Shown here in pieces: positions 49,159 to 57,748 of a DNA stretch of 64,000 nucleotides; the first letter of the stretch is position 1; every line of letters starts with the position of its first letter. Source of the stretch: an uncultured Eubacteriales bacterium (lineage in GTDB: Bacteria; Bacillota; Clostridia; Christensenellales; Aristaeellaceae). Location: positions 62,001-126,000 of the forward strand of contig CADAQZ010000005.1 in the NCBI GenBank assembly GCA_902790175.1. The letters run 5' to 3'. The notes beneath the pieces were generated by a model. The model saw nothing but the letters and a program-made list of their open reading frames with translations. It was not told where the DNA came from and did not search any database. A program made the translations under genes and the position numbers.

Positions 49159-49635
49159 ATGTCCGAAATCATCGTTCGCCCCGCGAAGCGGGAGGAGCTG
49201 GCGCGCGTGAACGAACTGCGCCGGCAGGTGAACGACCTGCACGTCGCGGGGCGTCCCGCGCACTTCAGGCCGGGCTTCAACGAGGAATTGCAGCGGCACG
49301 TGTACGAGCAGTTTGAGTCCGAAGGCTCCGACGTGCTGGTGGCGCTGGAGGGCGGCGAGGTGGCGGGCTTCGCCACGGTGCAGTACGTCCACCGTCCCGA
49401 AGGCCCCTACACGCTGCCGCTGGACTACTACCACGTCGAGGAATTCGGCGTGGACGCGGCACATCGCCGCCGGGGCGTCGCCACGGCGCTGGTGGATTAC
49501 ATGAAAAAAGACGCCCGCGAGCGCGGTTTCAGGCGCATCGACCTGGACATGTGGACCTTCAACGAAGGCGCACTGGCCTTCTACGAAGCCGTGGGATTCA
49601 CGACGTACCGAAGATACATGGAGATCGCGCTCTGA
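49159..49635 (+). CDS. GNAT acetyltransferase within the aro operon
   Basis: 158 residues from the ATG at 49159 (AAAGGAGG before). GNAT fold: IIVRPAKREELARVNELRRQVNDLH, EEFGVDAAHRRRGVATALVDYMKK (acetyl-CoA loop) and ALAFYEAVGFTTYRRYMEI. Substrate unknown; there is no evident role in aromatic synthesis, so it may be a passenger. A repeat fragment precedes it and a full repeat follows. Confidence 0.9.
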   Translation: MSEIIVRPAKREELARVNELRRQVNDLHVAGRPAHFRPGFNEELQRHVYEQFESEGSDVLVALEGGEVAGFATVQYVHRPEGPYTLPLDYYHVEEFGVDAAHRRRGVATALVDYMKKDARERGFRRIDLDMWTFNEGALAFYEAVGFTTYRRYMEIAL

Positions 49636-49675
49636 GTTATCTGTTGAAGGATCATCATGCCAATGCGCGCGATAC

Positions 49676-49785
49676 CGGACAACCCCTCAGTCGCCTGAGG
49701 CGACAGCTCCCCTTACACAGGGGAGCCAGGACGCGGCAGCCGCTATCAACTCCTCACTCCTAACTCCTAACTCCTCACTGAACCA
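49676..49785. repeat. Intergenic repeat: ACAACCCCTCAGTC unit plus 7-base tandem tail
   Basis: Same order as at 5455-5566: ACAACCCCTCAGTCGCC, GACAGCTCCCCTTACACAGG, GGCAGCCGCTAT, then tandem CTCCTCA/CTCCTAA units up to the aroB ribosome site. Confidence 0.9.
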
Positions 49786-49797
49786 AGGAGGTTTCCC

Positions 49798-50862
49798 ATG
49801 CGCACCATCCACGTGAACACCTCGGCCGCATACGACGTCCTGATCGGCGAGGGACTGATCGACAAGTGCGGCGAGCTGACCGCGAAGGTCGTCAGGCCCT
49901 GCCGCTGCCTGATCGTGTCCGACGACACGGTGGACGACCTGTACGGCGACCGCGCGCAGATCAGCTTCCGCTACGCCGGTTTTGACGCGCGGCGCTTCGC
50001 CTTCCCCGCCGGGGAGGCCCACAAGAACCTGGACACGCTCGCGGACATCCTGGACGCCATGGGCGAGGCGGGACTGTCCAGGAGCGATTTGGTCGTGGCG
50101 CTGGGCGGCGGCGTGACCGGCGACATGGCGGGCTTCGCCGCGGCGATCTTCTGCCGGGGCATCCGCTTCGTGCAGATCCCCACCACGCTGCTGGCGGCGG
50201 TGGATTCGTCCGTGGGCGGCAAGACCGCCGTGGACATGCCCTTCGGCAAGAACATGGTCGGCGCGTTCCACCAGCCAAGCCTGGTGATCACCGACACCGA
50301 CGTGCTGCGGGACCTGCCCGCGCTGCAGCTGTCCAACGGTGCGGCGGAGGCGATCAAGTGCGGCGTGCTCAACGACGAGGCGCTGTTTGGCCTCCTCGCA
50401 AGCGGGGACTGGCTGGAACAAATCGACGAAGTCGTCGCGCGCTGCGTGACCTACAAGCGCGACGTAGTGGCCGGGGACGAGTTCGACCGCGGCGACCGCG
50501 CCTTCTTGAACCTCGGGCACACGTTCGGCCACGCCATCGAGGTCTGCTCCGGGCTGAAGCTGCTGCACGGCCAGGCCGTAGGCGTCGGCATGCTGATGGC
50601 CGCCGCCGTCGCGGGCTGCTCGGAGGCCATGATCCGGCGACTGGCCGCGTGCCTCAAGGCCAACGGCCTGCCCACGCGCTGCGACTTCGACGCTCAGGCG
50701 TTGGCCCGGGCCGCGCTTTCCGACAAGAAGCGCTCGGGCGATCATATCACGCTGGTGCTGCCGGAGGCCGTCGGCAAGTGCGTCCGTAAAAAGATCCCCG
50801 TGATCGACCTGCCGCGCTGCTTCGAGGTCGCGCTCGACATGCAGGAGACACTGGAGCTATGA
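49798..50862 (+). CDS. aroB: 3-dehydroquinate synthase
   Basis: 354 residues. GEAHKNLDTLADILDAMGEAGLSRSD, ALGGGVTGDMAGFAAAIFCRGI (NAD site), QIPTTLLAAVDSSVGGKTAVD, FHQPSLVITD, GAAEAIKCGVLND and LNLGHTFGHAIEV (metal His). Cyclises DAHP to 3-dehydroquinate. The stop overlaps the aroA start by 4 bases. Confidence 0.97.
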   Translation: MRTIHVNTSAAYDVLIGEGLIDKCGELTAKVVRPCRCLIVSDDTVDDLYGDRAQISFRYAGFDARRFAFPAGEAHKNLDTLADILDAMGEAGLSRSDLVVALGGGVTGDMAGFAAAIFCRGIRFVQIPTTLLAAVDSSVGGKTAVDMPFGKNMVGAFHQPSLVITDTDVLRDLPALQLSNGAAEAIKCGVLNDEALFGLLASGDWLEQIDEVVARCVTYKRDVVAGDEFDRGDRAFLNLGHTFGHAIEVCSGLKLLHGQAVGVGMLMAAAVAGCSEAMIRRLAACLKANGLPTRCDFDAQALARAALSDKKRSGDHITLVLPEAVGKCVRKKIPVIDLPRCFEVALDMQETLEL

Positions 50863-52079
50863 ACGTCCTCATCACGCCCGCGAAGCTGGCGGGCACGGTG
50901 CGCGTCCCGGCGTCGAAGTCCGCCGCCCACCGCCTGCTGATCGCCGCCGCGCTGGCCGACGCTCCCACCGCCGTGCGCGTCAGCGCCCTGAACCGCGACA
51001 TCGAGGCCACGCTGAATTGCCTCGCGGCGCTGGGCGCGGGCATCGCGCGGGACGGGGACGTGATTGAGGTTGTTCCCATACCGAAAAAGTATGAAGCAAA
51101 CGCTGAGCTGGACTGCGGCGAGAGCGGCTCCACGCTGCGCTTTCTGCTGCCGGTGGCCTGCGCGCTGGGCGGCGACACCCGGGTGCTCGGCCACGGTCGG
51201 CTGCCGCTGCGCCCCAACGCGCCGCTGACGGACGCGCTGCGCGCGCACGGCGCGCGGATCGACAATGACCTCTTGCCGATGCGCCTGTGCGGGCCGATAT
51301 CGGGCGGGCGCTGGACGCTGCCAGGGGATGTGTCCAGCCAGTACGTCACGGGGCTGCTGTTCGCGCTGCCGCTGCTGGGCGAGGACAGCGAGATCGCGCT
51401 CACGACGCCGCTGCAGTCGGCGTCCTACGTGGCCATGACGCTGGAGGCGCTCCGGCTTTTTGGCATCGCCACCGAATCCACGGACAGCAGCTGGAAGATC
51501 CCCGGCGGCCAGCGCTACCATTCCCCCGGGGCGGTCGAGGCGGAGGGCGACTGGTCCGCGGCGGCCTTCTGGCACGCGGCGAACGCCCTCGGGGCGGACA
51601 TCCGCGTGGAGGGCCTCGATCCCGCCAGCGCGCAGGGCGACCGGGCCGTGGTCCGGCTGCTCGGCCAATCCCTCATCGACGCCGGGAACGTGCCGGACCT
51701 GGTGCCCGCGCTGGCCGTCGCCGCGGCGTCGCTCCCGCAGATCACCGAGATCACCGGCGCAGCGCGACTGCGCCTGAAGGAGAGCGACCGGCTGGCGACC
51801 ACCGCCGCGATGCTCGAGGCGCTGGGCCATCGTGTGAAGATCACCGGCGACGGGCTCGTCGTCGAGGGCGGCGCGCCCGAGCCCTGCGCCGACGAGACGC
51901 GCACCGTAGACGGCGCGAACGACCACCGCATCGTGATGGCCGCCGCCGTCGCCGCCGCCACCGCCGACCGCCCCGTGCGCATCCTCGGGGCCGAGGCCGT
52001 CGAAAAATCCTACCCGGACTTCTTCCGGGACTACGCCAATTTGGGAGGTCGGGTCCATGTCGAACACACTGGGCAGTAA
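50859..52079 (+). CDS. aroA: 3-phosphoshikimate 1-carboxyvinyltransferase (EPSP synthase)
   Basis: 406 residues. VRVPASKSAAHRLLIAAAL, DCGESGSTLRFLLP, GHGRLPLRPNAPLTDALRAHGA, SSQYVTGLLFALPLL, RLKESDRLATTAAMLEALG and ANDHRIVMAAAVAA. Adds enolpyruvate to shikimate-3-phosphate. Where many enzymes have GNSGTT or GNAGT this has GESGST, as in several Clostridia; glyphosate sensitivity cannot be told. It overlaps aroC by 23 bases. Confidence 0.97.
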   Translation: MNVLITPAKLAGTVRVPASKSAAHRLLIAAALADAPTAVRVSALNRDIEATLNCLAALGAGIARDGDVIEVVPIPKKYEANAELDCGESGSTLRFLLPVACALGGDTRVLGHGRLPLRPNAPLTDALRAHGARIDNDLLPMRLCGPISGGRWTLPGDVSSQYVTGLLFALPLLGEDSEIALTTPLQSASYVAMTLEALRLFGIATESTDSSWKIPGGQRYHSPGAVEAEGDWSAAAFWHAANALGADIRVEGLDPASAQGDRAVVRLLGQSLIDAGNVPDLVPALAVAAASLPQITEITGAARLRLKESDRLATTAAMLEALGHRVKITGDGLVVEGGAPEPCADETRTVDGANDHRIVMAAAVAAATADRPVRILGAEAVEKSYPDFFRDYANLGGRVHVEHTGQ

Positions 52080-53145
52080 ATTCCGCGTGACCGTATTCGG
52101 CCAGAGCCATTCGCCGATGATCGGCGCGGTGATCGAGGGCGTCCCCGCCGGGATCGCGCCGGACATGGAGGCGATTTCCGCGTTCATGGCGCGCCGCGCG
52201 CCCGGGAAGGACGACCTGTCCACCCCGCGCCGCGAGACGGACGCGCCGAAGATCATCGCGGGGCTCAACGAGCGCGGCGAGACCTGCGGCGCGCCGCTGA
52301 CCGCCATAATCGAGAACGCCGACGCCCGCAGCAAGGACTACGACGCCCTGCGCGACGTGCCGCGGCCCGGCCACGCCGACTATGCCGCCGCCGTGAAGTT
52401 TGGCGGCCACAACGACATCCGGGGCGGCGGGCAGTTCTCCGGGCGGCTCACCGCGCCGCTGTGCTTCGCCGGGGCGCTGGCCATGCAACTGCTTAAGGCG
52501 CGCGGCGTGCGCGTGCAGGCGCGGATCAAGAGCATCGCCGGCATCGAGGATGCGCCCTGCGACCTCGCCCATCCCCCGTTGGACGCCATCGCCGGGGAGG
52601 GCCTGCCCTGCCTGGACGCCGACGCCGCGCGGCACATGGCTGACGCCATCCGCGCGGCGCGGGACGCGGGCGACTCCGTGGGCGGCGTGGTGGAGTGCTT
52701 CGCCACGGGCCTGCCCGCGGGCCTCGGCGACGGCATGTTCGACGGCGTGGAGAACCGCATGGCAAGGGCGCTGTTCGGCATCCCCGCCGTGAAGGGCGTG
52801 GAGTTCGGCGCGGGCTTCGCCGCCGCCAGCCTGCGCGGCAGCGCCAATAACGATGCCTTCCGGGTGGAGAACGGCCGCGTCGTCACTGAGACCAACCATT
52901 GCGGCGGGGCGCTGGGCGGCATCACCACCGGCATGCCGCTGGTGGTCCGCGCCGCGTTCAAGCCCACGCCCTCGATCGCGCTCATGCAGCGCTCGGTGTC
53001 GCTGGGCCGGATGGAAAACGCGGAGCTGACCGTCCAGGGCCGCCACGATCCCTGCGTCGTGCCCCGCGCCGTGCCCGTCGTGGAGGCCGTCGTGGCGTGC
53101 GTCGCGCTGGATATGATGCTGGAAGGAGAATTATCATGGAATTAA
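52057..53145 (+). CDS. aroC: Chorismate synthase
   Basis: 362 residues. FMN/substrate motifs FGQSHSPMIGAVIEGVPAG (His conserved; GQSHS replaces the common GESHG), RRAPGKDDLSTPRRETD, RPGHADYAAAVKFGG, GGGQFSGRLTAP and NNDAFRVENGRV. Makes chorismate from EPSP, requiring reduced FMN. It overlaps pheA by 10 bases. Confidence 0.96.
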   Translation: MSNTLGSKFRVTVFGQSHSPMIGAVIEGVPAGIAPDMEAISAFMARRAPGKDDLSTPRRETDAPKIIAGLNERGETCGAPLTAIIENADARSKDYDALRDVPRPGHADYAAAVKFGGHNDIRGGGQFSGRLTAPLCFAGALAMQLLKARGVRVQARIKSIAGIEDAPCDLAHPPLDAIAGEGLPCLDADAARHMADAIRAARDAGDSVGGVVECFATGLPAGLGDGMFDGVENRMARALFGIPAVKGVEFGAGFAAASLRGSANNDAFRVENGRVVTETNHCGGALGGITTGMPLVVRAAFKPTPSIALMQRSVSLGRMENAELTVQGRHDPCVVPRAVPVVEAVVACVALDMMLEGELSWN

Positions 53146-54278
53146 ATGACATTCGCCGCGAAATCGACGCCATCGACGACGAGCTGACCGCCCTGTTCGC
53201 CAAACGCATGGACTGCGCCCGCGCCGTGGCCGAGGCCAAGCAGCAGGTCGGCATGCCCATCCGCGACCACGCCCGCGAGCGCGCCATCGTGAACCGGCTG
53301 ACGGCAAAGGCCGGGGACGCGTACGCCCCCTACGTGCGCGCGCTGTACAGCCAGATCTTCGACCTGAGCCGAAGCTGCCAGGCCTCGCTGTTCGGGCAGC
53401 AGAGCCCGCTGGTGAAGGAGCTCGCGCGTGCCGTGGCCGAGACGGAAGGCAAGCGCCTACCGGAGCACGCGCTGGTGGCGTGCCAGGGCGCGGAGGGCGC
53501 GTATGCCCAGCAGGCCTGCGAGCGCCTGTTCCCCTACCCGGACATCCTCTACTTTGACAGCTTCGAGGGCGTGTTCAGCGCCGTGGAGAAGGGCATGTGC
53601 CGCTACGGCATATTGCCTGTGGAGAACAGCACCGCCGGGTCGGTCACGCAGGTGTACGACCTGATGGAGAAGCACCGCTTCTACATTGTCGGGGCGCACC
53701 GGCTGCGCGTCGACCACCGGCTGATGCGCAGGCGCGGCGCGTCCGACGCGCCGATCAGGGAGGTCGTCTCCCACGAGCAGGCCCTGCGCCAGTGCTCGCG
53801 CTTCTTTGACGAGCACCCGGAGATCACGGCCACGCCGATGCGCAACACCGCCGTCGCCGCCGAGTTCGTCGCTGGCAGCGACCGCGACGACCTGGCCGCG
53901 ATCGCCAGCCGCCCCTGCGCCGAGCTCTACGGGCTGGAGATCGTGCGGGACGACGTGAGCGACCAGGCGAACAACTTTACCCGCTTCATCTGCATCTCCC
54001 GCCATCCGGAGGTCTACCCCGGCGCGCGGAAGATCTCGCTGATGCTGAACCTCGCCCACGAGCCCGGCGCGCTGAACGCCGTGGTGTCGCGGCTCGCCAT
54101 CGCGGGCGTGAACCTGCTGAAGCTGGAGAGCCGGCCCATCCCCGGGCGGGAATTCGAGTTCCGCTTCTTCTTCGACATGGCCGCCTCCGTGCGCGACGCG
54201 GACGTGGCGCGGCTGCTGGGCGAGCTGGAGGGCCATTGCGAGCGCTTCACGTTCCTGGGCTGCTACGACGAGCAATAG
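53136..54278 (+). CDS. pheA: Bifunctional chorismate mutase/prephenate dehydratase
   Basis: 380 residues from the ATG at 53136 (GGAAGGAG before). AroQ-type chorismate mutase (1-90: IRREIDAIDDELTALFAKRM, VAEAKQQVGMPIRDHARER), then prephenate dehydratase (CQGAEGAYAQQA, VENSTAGSVTQVYDLM, NNFTRFICIS) and a C-terminal ACT domain (LAHEPGALNAVVSRLAIAGVNL, LESRPIP), the Phe feedback site. Converts chorismate to phenylpyruvate; TyrA uses the same prephenate. Confidence 0.96.
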   Translation: MELNDIRREIDAIDDELTALFAKRMDCARAVAEAKQQVGMPIRDHARERAIVNRLTAKAGDAYAPYVRALYSQIFDLSRSCQASLFGQQSPLVKELARAVAETEGKRLPEHALVACQGAEGAYAQQACERLFPYPDILYFDSFEGVFSAVEKGMCRYGILPVENSTAGSVTQVYDLMEKHRFYIVGAHRLRVDHRLMRRRGASDAPIREVVSHEQALRQCSRFFDEHPEITATPMRNTAVAAEFVAGSDRDDLAAIASRPCAELYGLEIVRDDVSDQANNFTRFICISRHPEVYPGARKISLMLNLAHEPGALNAVVSRLAIAGVNLLKLESRPIPGREFEFRFFFDMAASVRDADVARLLGELEGHCERFTFLGCYDEQ

Positions 54279-54411
54279 GATTGTCGAAAACGATAATTTC
54301 CCGTTAAAGGCCCGCGCAACGCTGGCAATCGGGCGGCGCGTTGTACTATAATGGTGACTGCCATGGATGTGGCAAATCATTCCAATTACCGCCGAAGAGA
54401 GGTCCTTCGAT

Positions 54412-55533
54412 ATGCCGAGAGCAGGTAGCGGCCGCAGTCGGCGCGCCAAAGGCGGCTGGCTGAAGCGGCAGCTGGGCAAGCGGCCCAAGCCCGGCTGGCT
54501 GCTGGCGCTGGGCCACGCGGCGGCGCTGGGCATCGCCCTGGTGCTGTACGCGCTGCCCCACCACGTGCTGCCCAGCGCGCAGCAGGACATGGGCGTGGTG
54601 TCGTCCCGCGCGAACATCAAGCGGGAAGTGGTCGCCACCGCCGTGCCCTCGCCCACGCCTGAACAATCGCCCGCCGTCGCCGGGCCCGCCGGGGAGGCCG
54701 CGCAGCCCGAAATGACGCCAGAGCCCACGCCCGAGCCCACCGAGGAGCCCGTGGGCAGCTTTCGCAACAAGTTTTCGGACAAGTTCACCGACGGCGAGGT
54801 CATCGAGACCGATTACATCTACAAGAGCGCCAACCTGAACATCACGTTCAGCAAAAAGTACTTCGACGAACTGAAGTCGAGGGTCTACTTCGTGGACATC
54901 TACGTGGCGGACATCTCCTGCCTGCGGACCGTGTTCGGCGAGGACACCTACGGCCGCGGCTACAAGGAGTGGATCACGAAGGTGGCGCGGCGCGTGAACA
55001 GCGTGGTCACGATGAACGGCGATTACTACGGCTCGCGCGACATCGGCGTGGTCGTGCGCAACGGCACGCTGTACCGCGACAAGAAGAACATCCGCGAGGT
55101 GGCCGTGCTCTACTGGGACGGCTCGTTTGAGATCATCCCGCCGGAGGACTTCGACGCGATGGCCGTCATGCAGAAGGGCGCCTACCAGGTCTGGCACTTT
55201 GGGCCGAGCCTGTTGAACCCCGACGGCAGCGCCCGGGACAACTTCAACGCCGACAAGCGCATGCAGAAGCGCCACCCGCGCTCTGCGTTCGGCTACTTCG
55301 AGCCGGGGCACTACTGCTTCGTGGTGGTGGACGGGCGACTGGAGGAGAGCCGGGGCGTGAAGCTGGACGACCTGTCCTGGGTCATGGAGAGCCTGGGCTG
55401 CGCCGCCGCCTACAACCTCGACGGCGGGCAGACCTCGCTGCTGGCAAAGGGCGACGAGATGTGGAACCGGCCCTCCGACGGCGGGCGCAGCTCCAGCGAC
55501 TTCATCGTCGTCGTGGACGAAGTACAGGATTAG
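54412..55533 (+). CDS. Membrane-anchored phosphodiester glycosidase-like protein (NAGPA domain)
   Basis: 373 residues from the ATG at 54412. One N-terminal membrane helix (about 27-47: PGWLLALGHAAALGIALVLYALP), a Pro/Thr-rich linker with TPEPTPEPTEEP, then a NAGPA/DUF2233 domain (about 135-373): VNSVVTMNGDYYG, GVVVRNGTLYR, HPRSAFGYFEPGHYCFVVVDGR, DGGQTSLLAKGD. Such domains cleave sugar-1-phosphodiesters in cell-wall or glycan metabolism. The relation to aromatic synthesis is unclear; position alone places it between pheA and aroE-aroK. Confidence 0.88.
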   Translation: MPRAGSGRSRRAKGGWLKRQLGKRPKPGWLLALGHAAALGIALVLYALPHHVLPSAQQDMGVVSSRANIKREVVATAVPSPTPEQSPAVAGPAGEAAQPEMTPEPTPEPTEEPVGSFRNKFSDKFTDGEVIETDYIYKSANLNITFSKKYFDELKSRVYFVDIYVADISCLRTVFGEDTYGRGYKEWITKVARRVNSVVTMNGDYYGSRDIGVVVRNGTLYRDKKNIREVAVLYWDGSFEIIPPEDFDAMAVMQKGAYQVWHFGPSLLNPDGSARDNFNADKRMQKRHPRSAFGYFEPGHYCFVVVDGRLEESRGVKLDDLSWVMESLGCAAAYNLDGGQTSLLAKGDEMWNRPSDGGRSSSDFIVVVDEVQD

Positions 55534-55545
55534 GAGGGCGGCGCG

Positions 55546-55995
55546 ATGCTGAAAAAGATACTGCCGGCGTTGCCCCACGCGGCCATACTGCTGGCCAACG
55601 TGATCCTGGCGCTGTTCGTCATCGACCAGATCAACCCCAGCATGAACTTCATCGACAACGGCCTGACGAAGGGCGTGCTGCTGGGCGCGTGCCTGCTGGC
55701 GATCGTCAACTGGCACGTGGAGTTCGCGCGCAGGCAGCGCCTCATGGCGCGCAAAAAGAAGAAGCCCCGGGGCGGTCTGGCCGCACGGCTGCCGGGCGTC
55801 GCCGCCATCGTCTGCGCGCTGGGCCTGCTGGCGCTGATGGCGGACTGGATGTTCCCGGCATGGTCGCTGTTTTTGAAGGAGCCGTTCAAGTGGTTCCTGT
55901 TCGCGCTGAGCGTCGTGACGGTCATAGGCAGCGGGGCCCTCGCCCACTTGAACCGCAAGCGCCTGCGCCGCAGGATGCGCAAACAGAAGGGGTGA
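55546..55995 (+). CDS. Membrane protein of unknown function
   Basis: 149 residues with about four membrane segments (near 9-27, 40-58, 84-102 and 115-132) and a basic central loop (RRQRLMARKKKKPRGG) and C-terminus (NRKRLRRRMRKQKG). No family recognised. It starts 12 bases after the NAGPA gene with GGAGGG and ends 5 bases before aroE-aroK, so it is co-transcribed; it may work with the NAGPA protein at the membrane. Confidence 0.75.
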   Translation: MLKKILPALPHAAILLANVILALFVIDQINPSMNFIDNGLTKGVLLGACLLAIVNWHVEFARRQRLMARKKKKPRGGLAARLPGVAAIVCALGLLALMADWMFPAWSLFLKEPFKWFLFALSVVTVIGSGALAHLNRKRLRRRMRKQKG

Positions 55996-56000
55996 GGCGC

Positions 56001-57242
56001 ATGGAGTACGGCCTGATCGGCGCGAAGCTGGGCCACAGCTATTCCGTGCCCATCCACGCCCAGCTGGGCGACTACGACTACCGGCTCTGCGAGATGGACG
56101 AGGCGGCGTTTGTCGATCTCATGCGCCGCCGGGATTTCAAGGGCCTGAACGTCACCATCCCCTACAAGAAGCTGGCGCTCGAGCTGTGCGACGAACTGTC
56201 GGACACCGCCCGCGAGGTGGGCAGCGTGAACACCGTCGTGCGCCGCGCGGACGGCAGCCTCTACGGCCACAACACCGACATCGGCGGCTTCATCGCGCTG
56301 GCGAGGCGCTCGGGCGTGGAGATCGCCGGGAAGAAGGCCGTCGTCCTCGGCAGCGGCGGCACGTCGCTGACGGCCCGTGCGGCCTGCAGGCGGCTGGGCG
56401 CGCGCGAGATCGTCGTGGTGTCGCGGAAGGGACCGGTGGACTACGACGCGCTGTACCGCGACCACGCCGACGCGCAGGTGCTCGTGAACACGACGCCGGT
56501 GGGCATGTACCCCGACAACGGCGCGCGTCCGGCGGACATCGCCAGGCTCCCGGCGCTCACGGGCGTGCTGGACGTGATCTACAACCCGGATAAGACCACC
56601 CTGGTGCTGGACGCCATGGCGCGGGGCCTCCCCTGCGCGGGCGGGCTGTACATGCTGGTGGCCCAGGCGCGCGAGGCGGCGGAGCTGTTCACGGGCAGGT
56701 CGATCCCCGAAGTCCAAACGGCGCGCATCTACGCAAAGCTGCGCGGCGAGGCGCTGAACGCCGTGCTCATCGGCATGCCGGGCTGCGGCAAGACCCGCGT
56801 CGGCAGCGCGCTGGCGCAGGCGATGGGCCGCCCGTTCGTCGATTGCGACACCGAGATCGAGCGCCGCGCGGGAAAGCCCATCCCCCGCATCTTCGCGGAG
56901 GACGGCGAAGCCGCCTTCCGGGCGCTGGAGGCGCGGGTGATCGCGGACGTGTGCCGGGAGAAGGGCCAGGTCGTGGCCACCGGCGGCGGGGCCGTGCTGC
57001 GGGAGGACAACGTGCGCGCCATGCGCCAGAACGGCGTGGTGCTGCGCATCGAGCGCAATATCGACGCGCTGGGCATGGACGGGCGGCCGCTGTCCACGTC
57101 GCGGGAGGCGCTGCGGGCGATGCAGAAGATTCGCGAGCCGCTGTACCGCGCCGCCGCGGACGCCGCCATCGACAACAACGCCGCGCTCGAGGGCGCGGTG
57201 AAGCGGGCAAAGGAGGTCTTCCATGAAGCTGTTGATCGTTAA
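56001..57242 (+). CDS. aroE-aroK: Shikimate dehydrogenase-shikimate kinase fusion
   Basis: 413 residues from the ATG at 56001. AroE part (1-250): LIGAKLGHSYSVPIHAQLGDYDY, LNVTIPYKKLA (catalytic Lys), NTVVRR, GHNTDIGGFI, VLGSGGTSLTARAA and NTTPVGMYP. AroK part (253-413): VLIGMPGCGKTRVGSALA (P-loop), FVDCDTEIERRAG, FRALEARVI, VATGGGAVLRE and DGRPLS. Catalyses dehydroshikimate to shikimate and then shikimate-3-phosphate, so the intermediate could pass between domains. It overlaps aroQ by 20 bases. Confidence 0.95.
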   Translation: MEYGLIGAKLGHSYSVPIHAQLGDYDYRLCEMDEAAFVDLMRRRDFKGLNVTIPYKKLALELCDELSDTAREVGSVNTVVRRADGSLYGHNTDIGGFIALARRSGVEIAGKKAVVLGSGGTSLTARAACRRLGAREIVVVSRKGPVDYDALYRDHADAQVLVNTTPVGMYPDNGARPADIARLPALTGVLDVIYNPDKTTLVLDAMARGLPCAGGLYMLVAQAREAAELFTGRSIPEVQTARIYAKLRGEALNAVLIGMPGCGKTRVGSALAQAMGRPFVDCDTEIERRAGKPIPRIFAEDGEAAFRALEARVIADVCREKGQVVATGGGAVLREDNVRAMRQNGVVLRIERNIDALGMDGRPLSTSREALRAMQKIREPLYRAAADAAIDNNAALEGAVKRAKEVFHEAVDR

Positions 57243-57654
57243 CGGGCCGAACCTGAACATGCTGGGCATCCGGGAGAAGCACCTCTACGGCGACCAGGAC
57301 TATGACGCCCTGTGCCGCGTGATCCGCGAGACCGCCGAGAGGCTCGGCTGCGAGGCGGACATCTTCCAGTCCAACCACGAGGGCGCGATCGTGGATCGCA
57401 TCCAGGCGGCCTATTCGGACGGCACGGACGGCATCGTCATCAACCCCGCCGCCTACACCCACACGTCCGTCGCGATCCTCGACGCGCTGAAGGCCGTGCA
57501 GCTGCCCGCCGTCGAGGTACACCTGACCGACGTGGACGCCCGCGAGGACTTCCGCCGCGTGTCCTACGCCGGCATGGCCTGCCAGGCGCGGTTCACAGGC
57601 CTGGGCTTCGAGGGCTACGTCAAGGCGATGGAGCACCTGTGCAACCGGGCATAG
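57223..57654 (+). CDS. aroQ: 3-dehydroquinate dehydratase, type II
   Basis: 143 residues. LIVNGPNLNMLGIREKHLYG (catalytic Tyr22 and Arg), QSNHEGAIVDRIQ, INPAAYTHTSVAILDAL (Asn, His) and VEVHLTDVDAREDF. Dodecameric enzyme that dehydrates 3-dehydroquinate to 3-dehydroshikimate. Completes the shikimate pathway in this operon; last gene before a strong terminator. Confidence 0.96.
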   Translation: MKLLIVNGPNLNMLGIREKHLYGDQDYDALCRVIRETAERLGCEADIFQSNHEGAIVDRIQAAYSDGTDGIVINPAAYTHTSVAILDALKAVQLPAVEVHLTDVDAREDFRRVSYAGMACQARFTGLGFEGYVKAMEHLCNRA

Positions 57655-57679
57655 ATCGCGTCCGCCCCGAAAAAAACCA

Positions 57680-57722
57680 CAAAGAGGTCCCCGACGCCGA
57701 ACCGGCGTCGGGGATCTCTTTG
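57680..57722. terminator. Bidirectional terminator between aroQ and the CotH gene
   Basis: 20-bp stem with one wobble (57680-57699 with 57703-57722), loop of 3. On the minus strand a run of seven T follows; on the plus strand CTCTTTG is within the stem. Confidence 0.9.
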
Positions 57723-57748
57723 CGCCTCACGGGCGTCAAGGCGCGGTG

